Shown here: positions 1 to 11,239 of the stretch, piece after piece
How the letters are laid out: each line of letters opens with the position of its first letter
Numbering within the stretch: position 1 is the first letter of the stretch
DNA from: Ampelomyces quisqualis
Lineage: Eukaryota > Ascomycota > Dothideomycetes > Pleosporales > Phaeosphaeriaceae
Direction: 5' to 3'
Length of the DNA: 64,000 nt
Assembly (NCBI GenBank): GCA_018398575.1
Contig: JAGTXZ010000005.1
Coordinates: 2,418,001 to 2,482,000, forward strand
Notes under the pieces: generated by a model
Databases searched by the model: none
The model's input: only the letters and a program-made list of their open reading frames with translations
What the model was told of the DNA's origin: nothing
Program-made: the position numbers and the translations under genes

Positions 1-2750
1 TAGGCTAACAGCAGAATAGAATCTAACAAGCCTAAGCCTAAGACTCTTTGCTATAGGCTTTATCTAGCGGGTTTTTCTTAAAACTAACGTTAGCCTTACA
101 TACTCTATAACATAGATTGCATGCGCGCAGCTATAGAGCAATAGTAAGCTATACTAAATTTAAATAAGCGTTAATAAAATCCTTAATATCCTCCTCTAGC
201 TTATTAGGTAGCTCTTATTCTAGCTTCTTAGGTCTTCTTAAAAGAGCGTTAGCTACTACGTTTTTCTTGCCTTTAATATAGACTATGTTAAATTCCTATA
301 TATTAAGAAGTGCTAGCTACTACGTAACAAGAGCTTCTAGCAAGTTAGTTGCACTTTACTAAAGCTATGCAACTAGCGTCTTTGCGTCTATTTCTACAAT
401 AAACTCTATCCTATACAAGTAGGTCTAAAACTTCTTTAGTGCTAGAAGTAGGGCTTTGCATTTATGTTTTCCTAAGTCCTAGTTTTGTTTAGATTTAGAC
501 TAAACCCTACTTTTGTACTAGATAGGGTGCTAACAACTCTTTAGATCTAGCTGTATAAGAACTGCGCCCTAATTCTTTTTACTACTATTAATAGAAACAA
601 TAATTAGGAGTAATAGCTTGTTATAAGAGATAGAGATAAGTACTAGCGTAGAGTATAGCACGTGTTCTAATCTGTCTATTGCGCCCTATTGTTCTAAAGA
701 CTACTTAAAGAGCGCGTTCTTGCGTAGCAGGTAGAATAGCAGCTCTAAAACAATAGCAAAATGCTTAATCTATACTCTGTAATATACACATATACTAATA
801 AACATTTAAACATCTTTCTAGTCTCTATAGAGCATCTAGGAGAGGATTTTCTTAATTTTCTTGTAATTAGGATAGCAGCTAGCAGCGTTAACCTAATAAC
901 CTACTACAATTATAGACGCGTAGCAGAAATCTAATTTGTAACCTAATATTATTACTCCTACGCATTTAATGTCTGCTAACACAGCGTCTATATTGCAGAG
1001 GTGCTCTGCAACGTATTTTCTAATACCTAGTTTAATCTCTACTCTATTATAGTAGCACTTTAGTCTCTTAATACAAACGTTATCTAGGTAAGGTCTATAG
1101 CGTTCTAGAATATAATCTTAGCATATCTTAGTTATAACGCGTACAAATTTAGCAACTAAATTTATTATACCTATAGGCAGCGTACACTAGCGCACTAGTC
1201 TAATAGGTATATAGAACGCTATTACGTCCTAAGAGTTCTTGTGTAACTCTACTTAATTGTATCCTAAGAAGAAGTTAAGCAAGCTTATAATTACGCAACT
1301 AGCAAAATCTTCTGCAAATTTATCTAGATTAGGTAGTAGGTTTACGTTACAAATTATAACTTTATTAATCTTTTGCGCATTGTTAATAAGTTAATATCCT
1401 TTGTCTTTCTTAGCTACTAGAAACTATAGGTTTTGGTACTAGCTTCTGTATAGTTTAAGAGCCCCTTAGTTAATACCTTTTTGTACCATTTTAACTACTA
1501 CGTCTCTAAGTTTTCAGGGGATAAGGAATTAGTTAGCTTGCTACGCCTTATAAGGAATAGTGTTAATTTTAATTAAGAGTACTACCTTATAGCTAACTTG
1601 TCTTAATTTACTAAAGTTCTAGGCTAGGGCAGCTTCTTATTAGTATAGTAGCTCCTCTAGTATAGCTTACTCTTATAGGAGCAAGTCTAAAGAGATCTTT
1701 ATCTTTAACAGGCGTTTAGGCATAAGCCTTATGCCTCTAGGGAACTTTGCGTATTGTAGCTTAAAGTAGCTTAAGAATAGAGCGTTCTCCTTGTTTAGTA
1801 CCTATTAAATACGCGCATACTCTTTCTAATCTTTATACCTAGTAATATCTCTTAAGGTTTATCTTAAGTTGTCTACTAGCTAGACCTTTTAAGTTTTTTA
1901 CTTATGTAAAGTGCTAACGTTAAAGGAAACGTTGTTTAATTATAGATTAGTTATACGCTTTAGCTAAATTATTATTACTTTAATAGGTAACTTCTTCTTG
2001 CTAGTTGTTTTACTAAGCTCTTGCTCCTAAAAGCTCTTAGCACTAATATTAATCCTAAGACTCTAAGAGAGTTGCCTTACAACACTTGCTATAATATTTT
2101 AAGAGTAGTAGCCTACGCTGTCGCTAACAAGCATATACATTCTATTGCTATTACTAATAATAATAGATCTGTTAGGCCCTGCGCCTATAGTGCCTACACC
2201 TAGCTACTAGAAGAACTATGTGTCTAAGGGAATAATTAGTAATAAAGATTTCTATTAGAGCTACTCTGTTACTAACTTTATTGCTAGCTAATTCTTACTT
2301 AGAGTATTAGGGTCTATTTAAAGCTGTGTTAAGTTTATTTAATAGTTCTAGTCTAGCTGTGTAACAGGTTTAGATAAGAGTAAAACGCTAGCAATTACAC
2401 TTCCCTAACGTTTCCTACTAGAGGCCTAGAGTAGAGTCTTAGTGCGTTAATCTAATTACCTCTTATATACACAAATCTTGTACTGTGTTTACTATCCTTG
2501 CTAAAGATTTGGCAGTAAGTTAGCCTATTAGTAGCGTACTTAATTCTAGCTTAAGTGTCTGTTAGAAAGAGATTGCCTAGGATAATTAGGTTTGTGCACT
2601 CCTTAAAGATAAAGAAGCTGGTGTAGATTTTGATCCTTCTAATAGTAATAGGTACTCTCTATACAATGCCCCTAACCCTAATAGTCTAAAACAGTTACGT
2701 ATAGTCTTAATATTTAAACTCTGCACTTCCACGTAATCTTTGCGCTATTT
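1..2750 (-). pseudogene. Element D: truncated gypsy pol (protease, RT, RNase H, start of integrase)
   Basis: Degenerate Ty3/gypsy polyprotein on the minus strand, homologous to element A in the opposite orientation; for example 2,021-2,203 corresponds to 7,681-7,499. Read from right to left it holds the protease end (about 2,700-2,480), reverse transcriptase (the RT catalytic motif YLDN-V-C is complementary to 1,073-1,090, equivalent to 8,612-8,629 in A), RNase H (about 900-210) and the start of the integrase (210-1, matching A at 23,488-23,700). No LTR or gag is present. The left end is cut by the window and the right end abuts P near 2,700-2,750. It diverges from A most strongly near that junction, so it is a separate older copy or subfamily. 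All frames carry RIP-type stops. Confidence 0.85.
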
Positions 2751-3323
2751 TCTAGTTCTATACTAGTTAAGCGCATATTACACTATATCTTCTTTGCAAT
2801 ATTTAGAGTTTTTATAGCGCTTACCTAATGGCCTTAAGCATCTTATAGAAGAGTGTATTTTTACATTTATTCTGTTTACCTAGTAAAAGTTTAAGTTCTG
2901 TCTATCTTTGTTATATAAAGTAATAAGGTAGTAAGTTACCTTCTAATAGTAGTGTTAAACAAATACTACAGCAGTATCTATAAAGTCTAGCAACGTAATA
3001 TATATAGCAACTTTACTAAAAGGTAGTATAATAGAATTTAGTAATATGCCTAGTATAGACTATCTAAGTTATCTAAATAGTATTGCTATTAATACGCTTG
3101 TAGTAAAGGTATGCTTGCGCTAGTTAGTAGTAGTATACTATTAACTTTAGTTTATAACTATTTTGTATTTAAATGCTATAAGCGCAAGCTATTTAGAGTT
3201 GTAAAAGCAGATCTGCGCAAGAAAATCTCTCTTGTTTATTATTAAGTAGAATTATTTTACTATTATAATATAGTAGGTCTTACTATTTATTCTAGTGTAT
3301 ATACTATTAAAGGCTCTATATAT
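2750..3323 (-). pseudogene. Element P: C-terminal part of Plavaka-type transposase
   Basis: Minus-strand relic that continues the transposase broken by element A. Just inside the junction the frame reads a block resembling the Plavaka stretch 'KxFYxRTNKRxxxxQI' (here VKQFYLIINKRDFLAQ), about 3,255-3,200. It then runs on with a basic tail (RPLGKRYKNSKYC, about 2,840-2,800). The family call rests on recalled Plavaka/KDZ-type fungal transposases. The left limit against D is uncertain by about 60 bases, and no terminal inverted repeat was found. Stops are TAA/TAG in expected Gln/Trp positions. Confidence 0.6.
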
Positions 3324-3509
3324 TGTGGTAAAGTAACATAGGAAGTAAGTCTGAAGGACGCTTAGGGCACAGCTAAGGGCATAGACAAGATACGATAGCT
3401 AAAGAGCTATTAGAGGACAGAACAACCTATAACACACACACCTAATAATAATATATTTAATTCTACATCAAATCTAATAGGCCTTAGAGGTAAATAACGC
3501 TCTACTATA
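3324..3509 (+). repeat. 5' LTR of element A
   Basis: 186 bp, collinear without gaps with 30,447-30,632. Differences between the two copies are mostly C/T and G/A transitions, as expected from RIP. It begins TGTGGTAAAG and ends CTCTACTATA. Confidence 0.9.
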
Positions 3510-3899
3510 TATAGCAACTAATTACGACTCTAAATTCCTATTAGCCTAGGCCTTAAGAGGCTGCGCACCTGCGCATACACCTACGCTCTTCTGTAGTCCT
3601 TGTAACCTAGGAATTGCAAGAACTTAATAGTCTAACAAGTGTTTGGTAAGCTGCTACAGTTCTCTTTAGAATATAATTAGTATTTATTCTAAGGACATAG
3701 AGTTAATACTCTAAGATTAGAGGAACAGAAAGTAGGATCTAGAGCAACGCCTATCCAAAGGGCCTAAAGCAACGCCTATCCAAAGTACCTAGATTAGCTA
3801 CTACTAGAACTAAGTTAGAAGGGGGATTAAGTAGACCCTAAAAAGCAGAGCAATAGCTAAAGGAGCAAGACGTAAGCTGTAGCTAAAGCTGTATTAGGC

Positions 3900-5700
3900 T
3901 AAGTAAAAGCGCAAAGTTATTGCGCTCTACTAAGTATATAGTATACTAAAGAAGTCCTAGAGCATAGATAGTAAAAACAACTAAGAGCAGACTAAAAAAG
4001 ACATTAAAACAGGTAGTTAGAAGGAAGAGGAAACTAATAATCGCTTAGACAGCAAGTATAAAGAAATTAAGAAGAAATTAGTAGACTTTATAACAGAAGC
4101 GCTATTAGACATTAGAAAAGCTTAAGCCTTTAGCTTTTTAGCAACCTTACACAAAGCAGTAACCTTAATCCTAGTCTTTTAGGCTATTACTCTTCTTTAG
4201 TCTATTTAAATAAGCTCTAACTACTATTTAGGCAGCCTATAAAAGTAACACAGAGACAACACAAAACTACTTAATAGCACATTAAGTTGTTAACGCCTTA
4301 AATACCCTAATAGACAGAAAGCTCTACTACTAACGCCTGTAGAGTTAATAAGAGAAGCTAGCGCAAATATAAGTAGTGCGCTAGAGGAGTAGGCTAAACA
4401 GCTATTAGAAGGGCACTCTAGGCGCAAAAGCATAAGCTAAGATAACTTAATGTTAAGGGCTCTTTAGATGCTAGTAGAGTCTCTTAACTAAGTGCAGCTT
4501 CTATTGTATATAACGCAGTTGCTATCTTACCTAGCAGAAAATATGCTGTTGTTTAATAGGACTAACGTTACAGACTTTCTAGAGCGCTTTAAGGACTTCT
4601 TAAAGTACTATAGCTTTATAGACTAGATAATAATTAACAGACTAGTCGCCTACTATAAGCTAAGACAGAGGACTATTATACAGGCGTCTAAAGAGTATGC
4701 AGAAGCCTAGGATAACTACTCTTAGAGAGAGCTCTGTAATAGCTTCTAATAACGCTTTAGAAATAATAATAAAGATTAACAGAAAGAACGTATAGAATAC
4801 TTTAAACACTAGCTAGGTTAGTGCTAAATAAGATTAGACCTAAAGATTAGAGACTACCTACAGGACTTTTAAATCTGCAGCAAAAGGTATATTAAAGCGG
4901 GCACTATTAATAAGGACTGTTGCAGCTACTACCTTGTTAAAAGACTGCTGCTCTAACACGCAACAAAGATTCTAGAGAGATTTAGCCTAAAAACAGACAC
5001 CCTAAAGGACTTTAAGTACAAAAAGATCTAAGACTACTTAGCAAAACGCCTAGAAGTAGAGAAGAAAGTACGTATATTAAATCTAGCAGAAGCTATAAGG
5101 GCCTTTAAACTAGAGGTAGAGTTTAAAGTAAAACTAGTAGCTAAACAACTATTAGCCTTACTGCAACAAAACAACTCTAAATCTAAAATTAAGCTAGAAA
5201 CAAACTTCTAACCTGCTACTCTTTAGTTGCTAATAAAGAGCACTCTATCTAGAAACTAGCGCAAGCAAGCTCCTTCTAGTGCAGCGCCTATAAAGAAAAA
5301 AGTAGATAACCTTGTAGATAAGATGCTGCAGCTCAGGCTTAACTAAATAGCTATTAAGCAGTAGCTATAGAGTATGCAATAGACCCTTTGCGAAGCAGAG
5401 CTTATAAACAACCTAGTTATTTATGCCTTAGTTTGCAAGCAAACTAAAGAGTAATTAAGAGCCCTGTAACTATACATGCCTTAGTTAGCTCTACAGAACT
5501 AGAGCTATCTAAACTACAGGCAACAGTAGTAAGCATAGAGAAATAATAACTATTAGCGCAACAGCTAGAACTATAGCTACTTAAACAACAATTAGAGTTA
5601 CTAGTAGAGACGTCCTAGTAGAGGACTACTAAGCAGCTTTAGGATAAACTGTTAGGTTTGTAATAAGACAGGGCATTTAAAGCAGGACTGCCTAACACTA
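3900..5700 (+). pseudogene. Element A gag (capsid and zinc knuckle), RIP-degraded
   Basis: Plus-strand Gag relic. The capsid region (about 4,540-5,200) reads as a retrotransposon Gag with VTDFLERFKDFLKYYSF, then a charged stretch ending KKIQDYLAKRLEVEKK. A nucleocapsid zinc knuckle follows at 5,650-5,691 with the spacing C-x2-C-x4-H-x4-C fully preserved (C, C, H, C as TGT, TGT, CAT, TGC) around one TAG stop. Gag would coat the RNA genome in cytoplasmic particles. Many in-frame TAG/TAA codons and no credible start codon remain. A Lys-rich linker lies between capsid and knuckle. Confidence 0.8.
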
Positions 5701-6799
5701 AAAGGCTTTATTACTAACAGCTAGTGCTTCCTTAACAAACGCAACATGCTCTAATAGGGGACGCCTAATAACCTACAAGGCTAAGTTACTAGCCTTAGCA
5801 ACGCATAATAGGCTAAGACTATTTTAGCTAAGATTCAGAGGCGCTTTCTAAAACGTAACATTAACCCTCTTAAGGTTAAATCTAAGTTTATAGGCAGACC
5901 TAGCCCTTCTATTCCTATCAAGAACAACACAGTCTCTATATAGTTAGTACCTAACACCTTAGAAGCGTTATTAGAAGCAAACTGTAATCTGAGTATTAGG
6001 ACATGTTAGACTGCCTTATAACTAAATCTAAGAAACTTCTTGCTAACAGCAGCTTAGTATTAGCTACAGTTATTAGCTAAAACTAAGCAAAGCGTAGTAA
6101 TAGTTAGCCTGTATATAGTTAGGTTTAGGTTTAGAAGCTACCTTAGAAGCTAGTTAATAAGATCCTGCACTTAAAAGGCTATAGGGACAGAGATAACAGC
6201 TACTTTATAAGCAAAAAGTTAGAGCAAGACTACTTAGTTTAATTTGCAAGTAATAAGAAATTAACAGATATAGAAATAGAGGAGGTTACCTAACTAACTA
6301 AAGGGCTGTTAAAGCCTACCTACGTAGTAGAGCAAAAGAAGAAGAACCTAAAGAAGTAGCAGCTAGTCTAGAAGTTTAAAGCTAATGCCTAATTAGTTAT
6401 CTAGCGCATCCTTAACACCCTAGTTCTGTTACTGCTTAAGACTGTTATTAGCAACATGCTAGAGGTTAAAAAGAAGCTGTTCTAAGTAAGCTATACGCTA
6501 GTAGAGTTTAAAGACCTTTTAGTTGCTCTAACACGCTACATAACAGTTAAAAGCGCTAACAAAGACTTAGATAGAAACTAACCTACTATAAGAGCTAGTG
6601 TTAACTTGCTAACCTAGGGCTTACTTCTAGACTACGTGCTAGTTAAGGCAGTAAACAGAAAAGTAAGTAAGTACTTTAGTATTAATACTAAATACTAGTT
6701 AGACCTAGAGATTAGCTAGATTAAAAGGCACATCTAACGTAATAAAGAACTAGGCCTTAAGCTTGCTGCTAACAAAGACTTCTGCGAGCCTACTTACTG

Positions 6800-9493
6800 T
6801 TAGAGGGAGTATAATTAAGCCTTAGGCGTAGAGCACCTTAGAAGAGAATGCCTAAAAGTACCTATTAACATTAAGAGGACCTAGTTTCTTAGCCTTATTA
6901 ACTCTAGCGCAGAGCTTAACACTATAAAAAGAGAAATAGCAGAACAAGCTATGCTTTTAATTACGTCTCTGCTAAAGAGTATAAGAACTGTAAAAATAGT
7001 AGCAGTAAACAGTTTAACTAAAGGGTTCTTAGGCATTATATAGAGAGTACCTATTACTATTAGGAGGATTAAAATCTGCACTAGCTTCTTTATCCTTAAG
7101 GATTGCATAAACCTAATTATCCTAGGCAATCTCTTTCTAACAGACGCTTAAGCTAAAATTAAGTACGCTACTAATAGGCTAACCTACTACTAAATCTTTA
7201 GTAAGGATAGTAAACACAGTATAAGATTTGTGTGCACAAGAGGTAATTAGATTAACGCGCTAGGACTCTACTCTAGGCCTCTAGTAGGAAATGTTAAGGG
7301 AGTGTAATCGCTAGCGTTTTACTTCTATCTAAACCTGTTGCACAGCTAGACTAGAACTATTAAATAAACTTAATACAGCTTTAAGTAGACTCTAATACTC
7401 TAAGCAAGGATTAGCTAGCAATAAAGTTAGCAATAGAGTAGCTCTAACAGAAATCTTTAATACTAATTATTCTCTTAGACACACAGTTCTTCTAGTAGCT
7501 AGGTGTAGGCACTATAGGCGTAGGGCCTAACAGATCTATTATTATTAGTAACAGTAATAGAATGTACATGCTTGTTAGCGACAGCGTAGGCTACTACTCT
7601 TAAAATATTATAGCAAGTGTTGTAAGACAGCTCTCTTAGAGTCTTAGGATTAATATTAGTGCTAAGAGCTTCTAAGAGCAAGAGCTTAGTAAAACAACTA
7701 GCAAGAGGGGTTTACTTGTTAAAGTAATAACAATTTAGCTAAAGCGCATAACTAATCTATAATTAAACAATGTTTTCTTTAACGTTAGTACTTTGCATAA
7801 GCAAAAAGCTTAAAAGGTCTAGCTAGTAGATAACTTAGGACAGACTCTAAAGGATATTAGCAAGTATAAAGATTAGAAAGAGCGCGCGCGCATTTAACAG
7901 GTACTAAATAAGGAAAACGCTCTATTCTTAAGCTACTTTAAGCTATAATACGCAAAGTTCTCTAGAGGCATAAGGCTTACGCCTAAACGCCTGTTAAAGA
8001 TAAAGATCTCTCTAGACTTGCTCCTACAAGAACAAGCTATGCTAGAGAAGCTACTATACTAATAAGAAGCTACTCTAGCCTAGAACTTTAGCAAATTAGG
8101 ACAAGTTAGCTATAAGGTAGTACTCCTAATTAAAATTAACACTGTTCCTTATAAGGCGTAGCAAGCTAATTAGTTCCCTATCCCCTAAAAACTTAGAGAC
8201 GTAGTAGTTAAAATAGTACAGAAATGTATTAACTAAGGGGCTCTTAAACTGTGCAGAAGCTAGTACTAAAACCTATAGTTTCTAGTAGCTAAGAAAGACA
8301 AAGGATATTAACTTATTAATAACACGCAAAAGATTAACAAAGTTACAATTTAGAACGCAAACCTACTACCTAATCTAGATAAATTTATAAAAGATTTTGC
8401 TAGTTACGTAATTATAAGCTTGCTTAACTTCTTCTTGGAATATAACTAAGTAGAGTTGCACAAGAACTCTTAGAACTTAATAGTGTTCTATACACCTATT
8501 AGACTAGTGCGCTAGTATATGCTGCCTATAAGTATAACAAATTTAGTTGCTAAATTTATACGCGTTATAACTAAGATATGCTAAGATTATATTCTAGAAC
8601 ACTATAGACTTTACCTAGATAATGTTTGTATTAAGGGACTAAAGTACTACTACAACAGAATAGAAATTAAACTAGGTATTAGAAAATACGTTGCAGAGCA
8701 CCTCTGCAATATAGACGCTGTGTTAGCAGACATTAAACACGCAGGAGCTATAATATTAGGTTACAAATTAGATTTCTGCTACGCGTCTATAATTGTAGTA
8801 GGTTATTAGGTTAACGCTGCTAGCTACTATTCTAACTACAAGAAAATTAAGAAGATACTCTTCTAGCTGCTCTACAGAGACCAAAAAGACGTTTAAATGT
8901 TTATTAGCCCATGCGTGTATTACAGAGTATAGATTAAGTATTTTAGTATTATTTTAGAACTGCTATTCTACCTGCTACGCAAAAATGCGCCTTTTAAGTA
9001 GTCTTTAGAACAGTAGAGCGCAATAGATAAGTTAAAGCGCGTGCTATGTTCTACGCTAGCGCTTGTCTCTATCTCTTATAACAAGCTATTACTCCTAATT
9101 ATTATGTCTGTTAATAGTAGTTAAAAGAGTTAGGACGCAGTTCTTATACAGCTAGATCTAAAGAGTTATTTGCACCCTATCTAGTACAAAAGTAGAGTTT
9201 AGTCTAAGTCTAAACAAAATTAGGACTTAGGAAAATATAAATGCAAAGCCTTGCTCCTAGCGCTAAAGAAGTTTTAGACCTACCTATACAGAGTAGAGTT
9301 TGTTATAGAAACAGACGCAAAGACGCTAGTTGTACAGCTTTAGCAAAGTGTAACTAACTTACTAGAAGCCTTTATTATATAGTAGCTAGCGCTTCTTAAC
9401 ATATAAGAATTTAACATAGTCTATATTAAAGGCAAGAGAAATATAGTAGCTAACGCCCTTTTAAGAAGACCTAAGGAACTAGAGTAGAAGCTA
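6800..9493 (+). pseudogene. Element A pol, first part: protease, RT and RNase H
   Basis: Plus-strand Pol relic. The protease end lies at about 6,950-7,140 (reads TNLIILGNLFLTDA-like). RT occupies about 8,140-8,900: a block RLVNNTQKINKVT-like, then the catalytic motif at 8,612-8,629 reading YLDNVC where YLDDVC is expected. RNase H spans about 9,000-9,400 and ends in IKGKRN-VVANAL-RRP at 9,420-9,475. The frame is then cut at 9,493/9,494 by element B and resumes at 23,488. Function in the family: polyprotein processing and cDNA synthesis. D at 1-2,750 is the nearest relative in the window. Confidence 0.88.
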
Positions 9494-9498
9494 CCTAA

Positions 9499-9780
9499 TG
9501 TAAGAGGTTTGTATAGCAGTAAAGTTACAGGATAATAATAGTAGTACAGGTAGAAGTAAGTTAATTCCTGTTCTGCAACTTTAGTGTAGAACTCTTCTTT
9601 TGTAGATATAACTAGACACGTATCCTTATAACAGAAATATACTAGGCCTACGCTAGCGTAGCACTGTTAAGGCGCTAGGGTAGCTATACGCGTTCTACGC
9701 GTAAAGACGCTAGGGTAGCGTTATTGTAGCGCAGGCGCGTTACTGCGCAGCTAACAGCTTTACGCTGTAACATTCTTACA
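9499..9780 (-). repeat. 3' LTR of element B
   Basis: 282 bp, same length as 23,201-23,482. Begins TGTAAGAGG and ends TTCTTACA on the plus strand, so both ends carry TG..CA. It contains GC-rich blocks around GCGCAGGCGCG that survive RIP because they lack CA/TG sites. CCTAA precedes it. Confidence 0.93.
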
Positions 9781-9843
9781 ATTATTCTCTTCTCTCTAAA
9801 ATTGCTATTCTAGCAATTTATATAACATTAGGTTTATAGGTAT

Positions 9844-10180
9844 ATGCCTAATGTTGTTATTGTAGGGCCTGTTTGCTGTATAGCTGTTGTTGTGCTAAGA
9901 CTAAAACTCTAGGTAAATCTAAAAGGCAGCTAGTAGCTATAGTAATAGTAGAAATATAGCAAAACTTTGTGTACATAATCTTTTCTGCTTCTTTAGTAAT
10001 AACTACATTACTCTGCTACTATATTATCTACTAGCTCTACGCTGTTACAACTACGTTGCACTTATATTAATTACTATAAGTACTACGCCTACTTTACCTA
10101 CTACCTCTACTATTCTTGTAAGTAGTATAACACTAGCGTTGTAACGTTACTAACTTAGTGCTTAGGCTACGCCTATTGCC
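9844..10180 (+). other. Unassigned stretch between B 3' LTR and the antisense frame
   Basis: Between the B 3' LTR and the clearly readable antisense frame. An ATG at 9,844 opens a short frame (MPNVVIVGPVCC...) that meets a TAG after 22 codons. The antisense protein may start here, but two frames are equally plausible until about 10,180, so the true start is unresolved. Confidence 0.35.
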
Positions 10181-11158
10181 TGCTGTAGTAGCGTCCCTAA
10201 TATTAAGTTAGTAATTTTAATTTACTTCTACTACGCTAAAAGCCTAAGGCTTACTAGTACCTATTGTAACCTTATAGTTAGTAGCCTGCGCTATAGCCCT
10301 TACTAGGGCAAGCAGAAGCCTTGCTCTAAGGTCTCTGCCAATTTTATTAAGAGCTAGAATACTATCTACTAGTAGTAGCAGCGCCTTGCTGCTAAGGAAA
10401 AGCCTAATTCTATTATAGTTAACGCGTAAGAGACGTTGCTGCGCTAGTAGACTAGCTTAGTAGAGCTTTTCCTGCGTACAGAGGTTAAGTATAAGAGCTG
10501 TTGTTAGCCTAAGAGCAACAAGATCTAAATTCTACAGGTTAAGGTAACTAACTACCTATCTACTATAGTAAAAGGTATCCTTAACCTGCTACAGGCTTAG
10601 GTAAGTTATTTTTCCTATTCCTTGCAGTTACTGCGCTAGCGTTCTAACAGCGTCTAGGCTAACTTTTCTCTACTTAGCAAGGCAGATGCGCAGTCTAATT
10701 CTAACCTTAATCTAGAGGAGTAGGAGTCTTCTACTAGGTCTAAGCCTAGGTCTAAGAGTAGTAGCAGTAGTAAGAGTAGAGATAGAGATAAAACCCCTCT
10801 CTAGGAGAGCCCTAGCCCTGTGCCTCCTCTTAAGAAGAAGAGTAAGAGCAAGGCTAAGGCTAAGCCTAAGGCTAAGCCTAAGGCTAAACCTAAGCCTAAG
10901 CCTAAGCCTAAGAAGCGCCTAGCTTTAGCTAGTTCTGCTAAGGAGCCTGCGTCCAAGCGCGTTAAGGGCTTAGACCTATTAGGTTACCTAGTGCGCGCCG
11001 CGACAGCGTTAGTAAGAAGCAAGGTCCTATTAGAGTTAGGTAATACTATCTCCTAGAAACAGTAGAAGGAGAAGAAGGCTAGAGGGCTTAGTAATAATTT
11101 ACTAGGCTCTCTAAGCTTCTATAAGGGTAAGGAGGATAACAAGGACTTCCTAAAGTAA
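10180..11158 (+). pseudogene. Antisense accessory ORF of element B: Cys-containing, then Ser/Arg- and Lys/Pro-rich protein
   Basis: Plus-strand frame, opposite to B gag-pol, lying between the end of pol and the 3' LTR. Read through RIP-type stops, one frame stays coherent for about 320 codons to a TAA at 11,156-11,158. It opens with a Cys-containing part (ATPIACCSS, then TYCNLIV, KPCSKVS), has a Gln-rich stretch and KSCC (about 10,490), a leucine-rich middle, and a Ser/Arg/Lys tract (SKSSSSSKSRDRDK, about 10,745-10,790). It then has a run of about nine KAKP/KPKP units (10,840-10,915) and a basic C-terminus. The tail is highly positively charged, which suggests nucleic-acid binding. No known family is assigned; compare the equivalents in A, C, F and G. 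Confidence 0.6.
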
Positions 11159-11239
11159 GATAGCGTTTGTGCCTAGTTGCGTTGTTAGGGCGCTAGTAGT
11201 GCGCTAGTAAGGCGCCTTTGTTTTCCTATGTTTTTTCTT

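Noticed and set aside
2021..2203. Open stretch of 60 codons, and its near-identical partner at 7,681-7,499
   Set aside because: They are the reverse strand of pol in elements D and A. Their similarity reflects the homology of the two elements, not a small gene.
10820..11056. Lys/Pro-rich ORF taken as a histone H1-like gene
   Set aside because: It is only the stop-free middle of the longer B antisense frame, and the repeat alone is not evidence of a histone.
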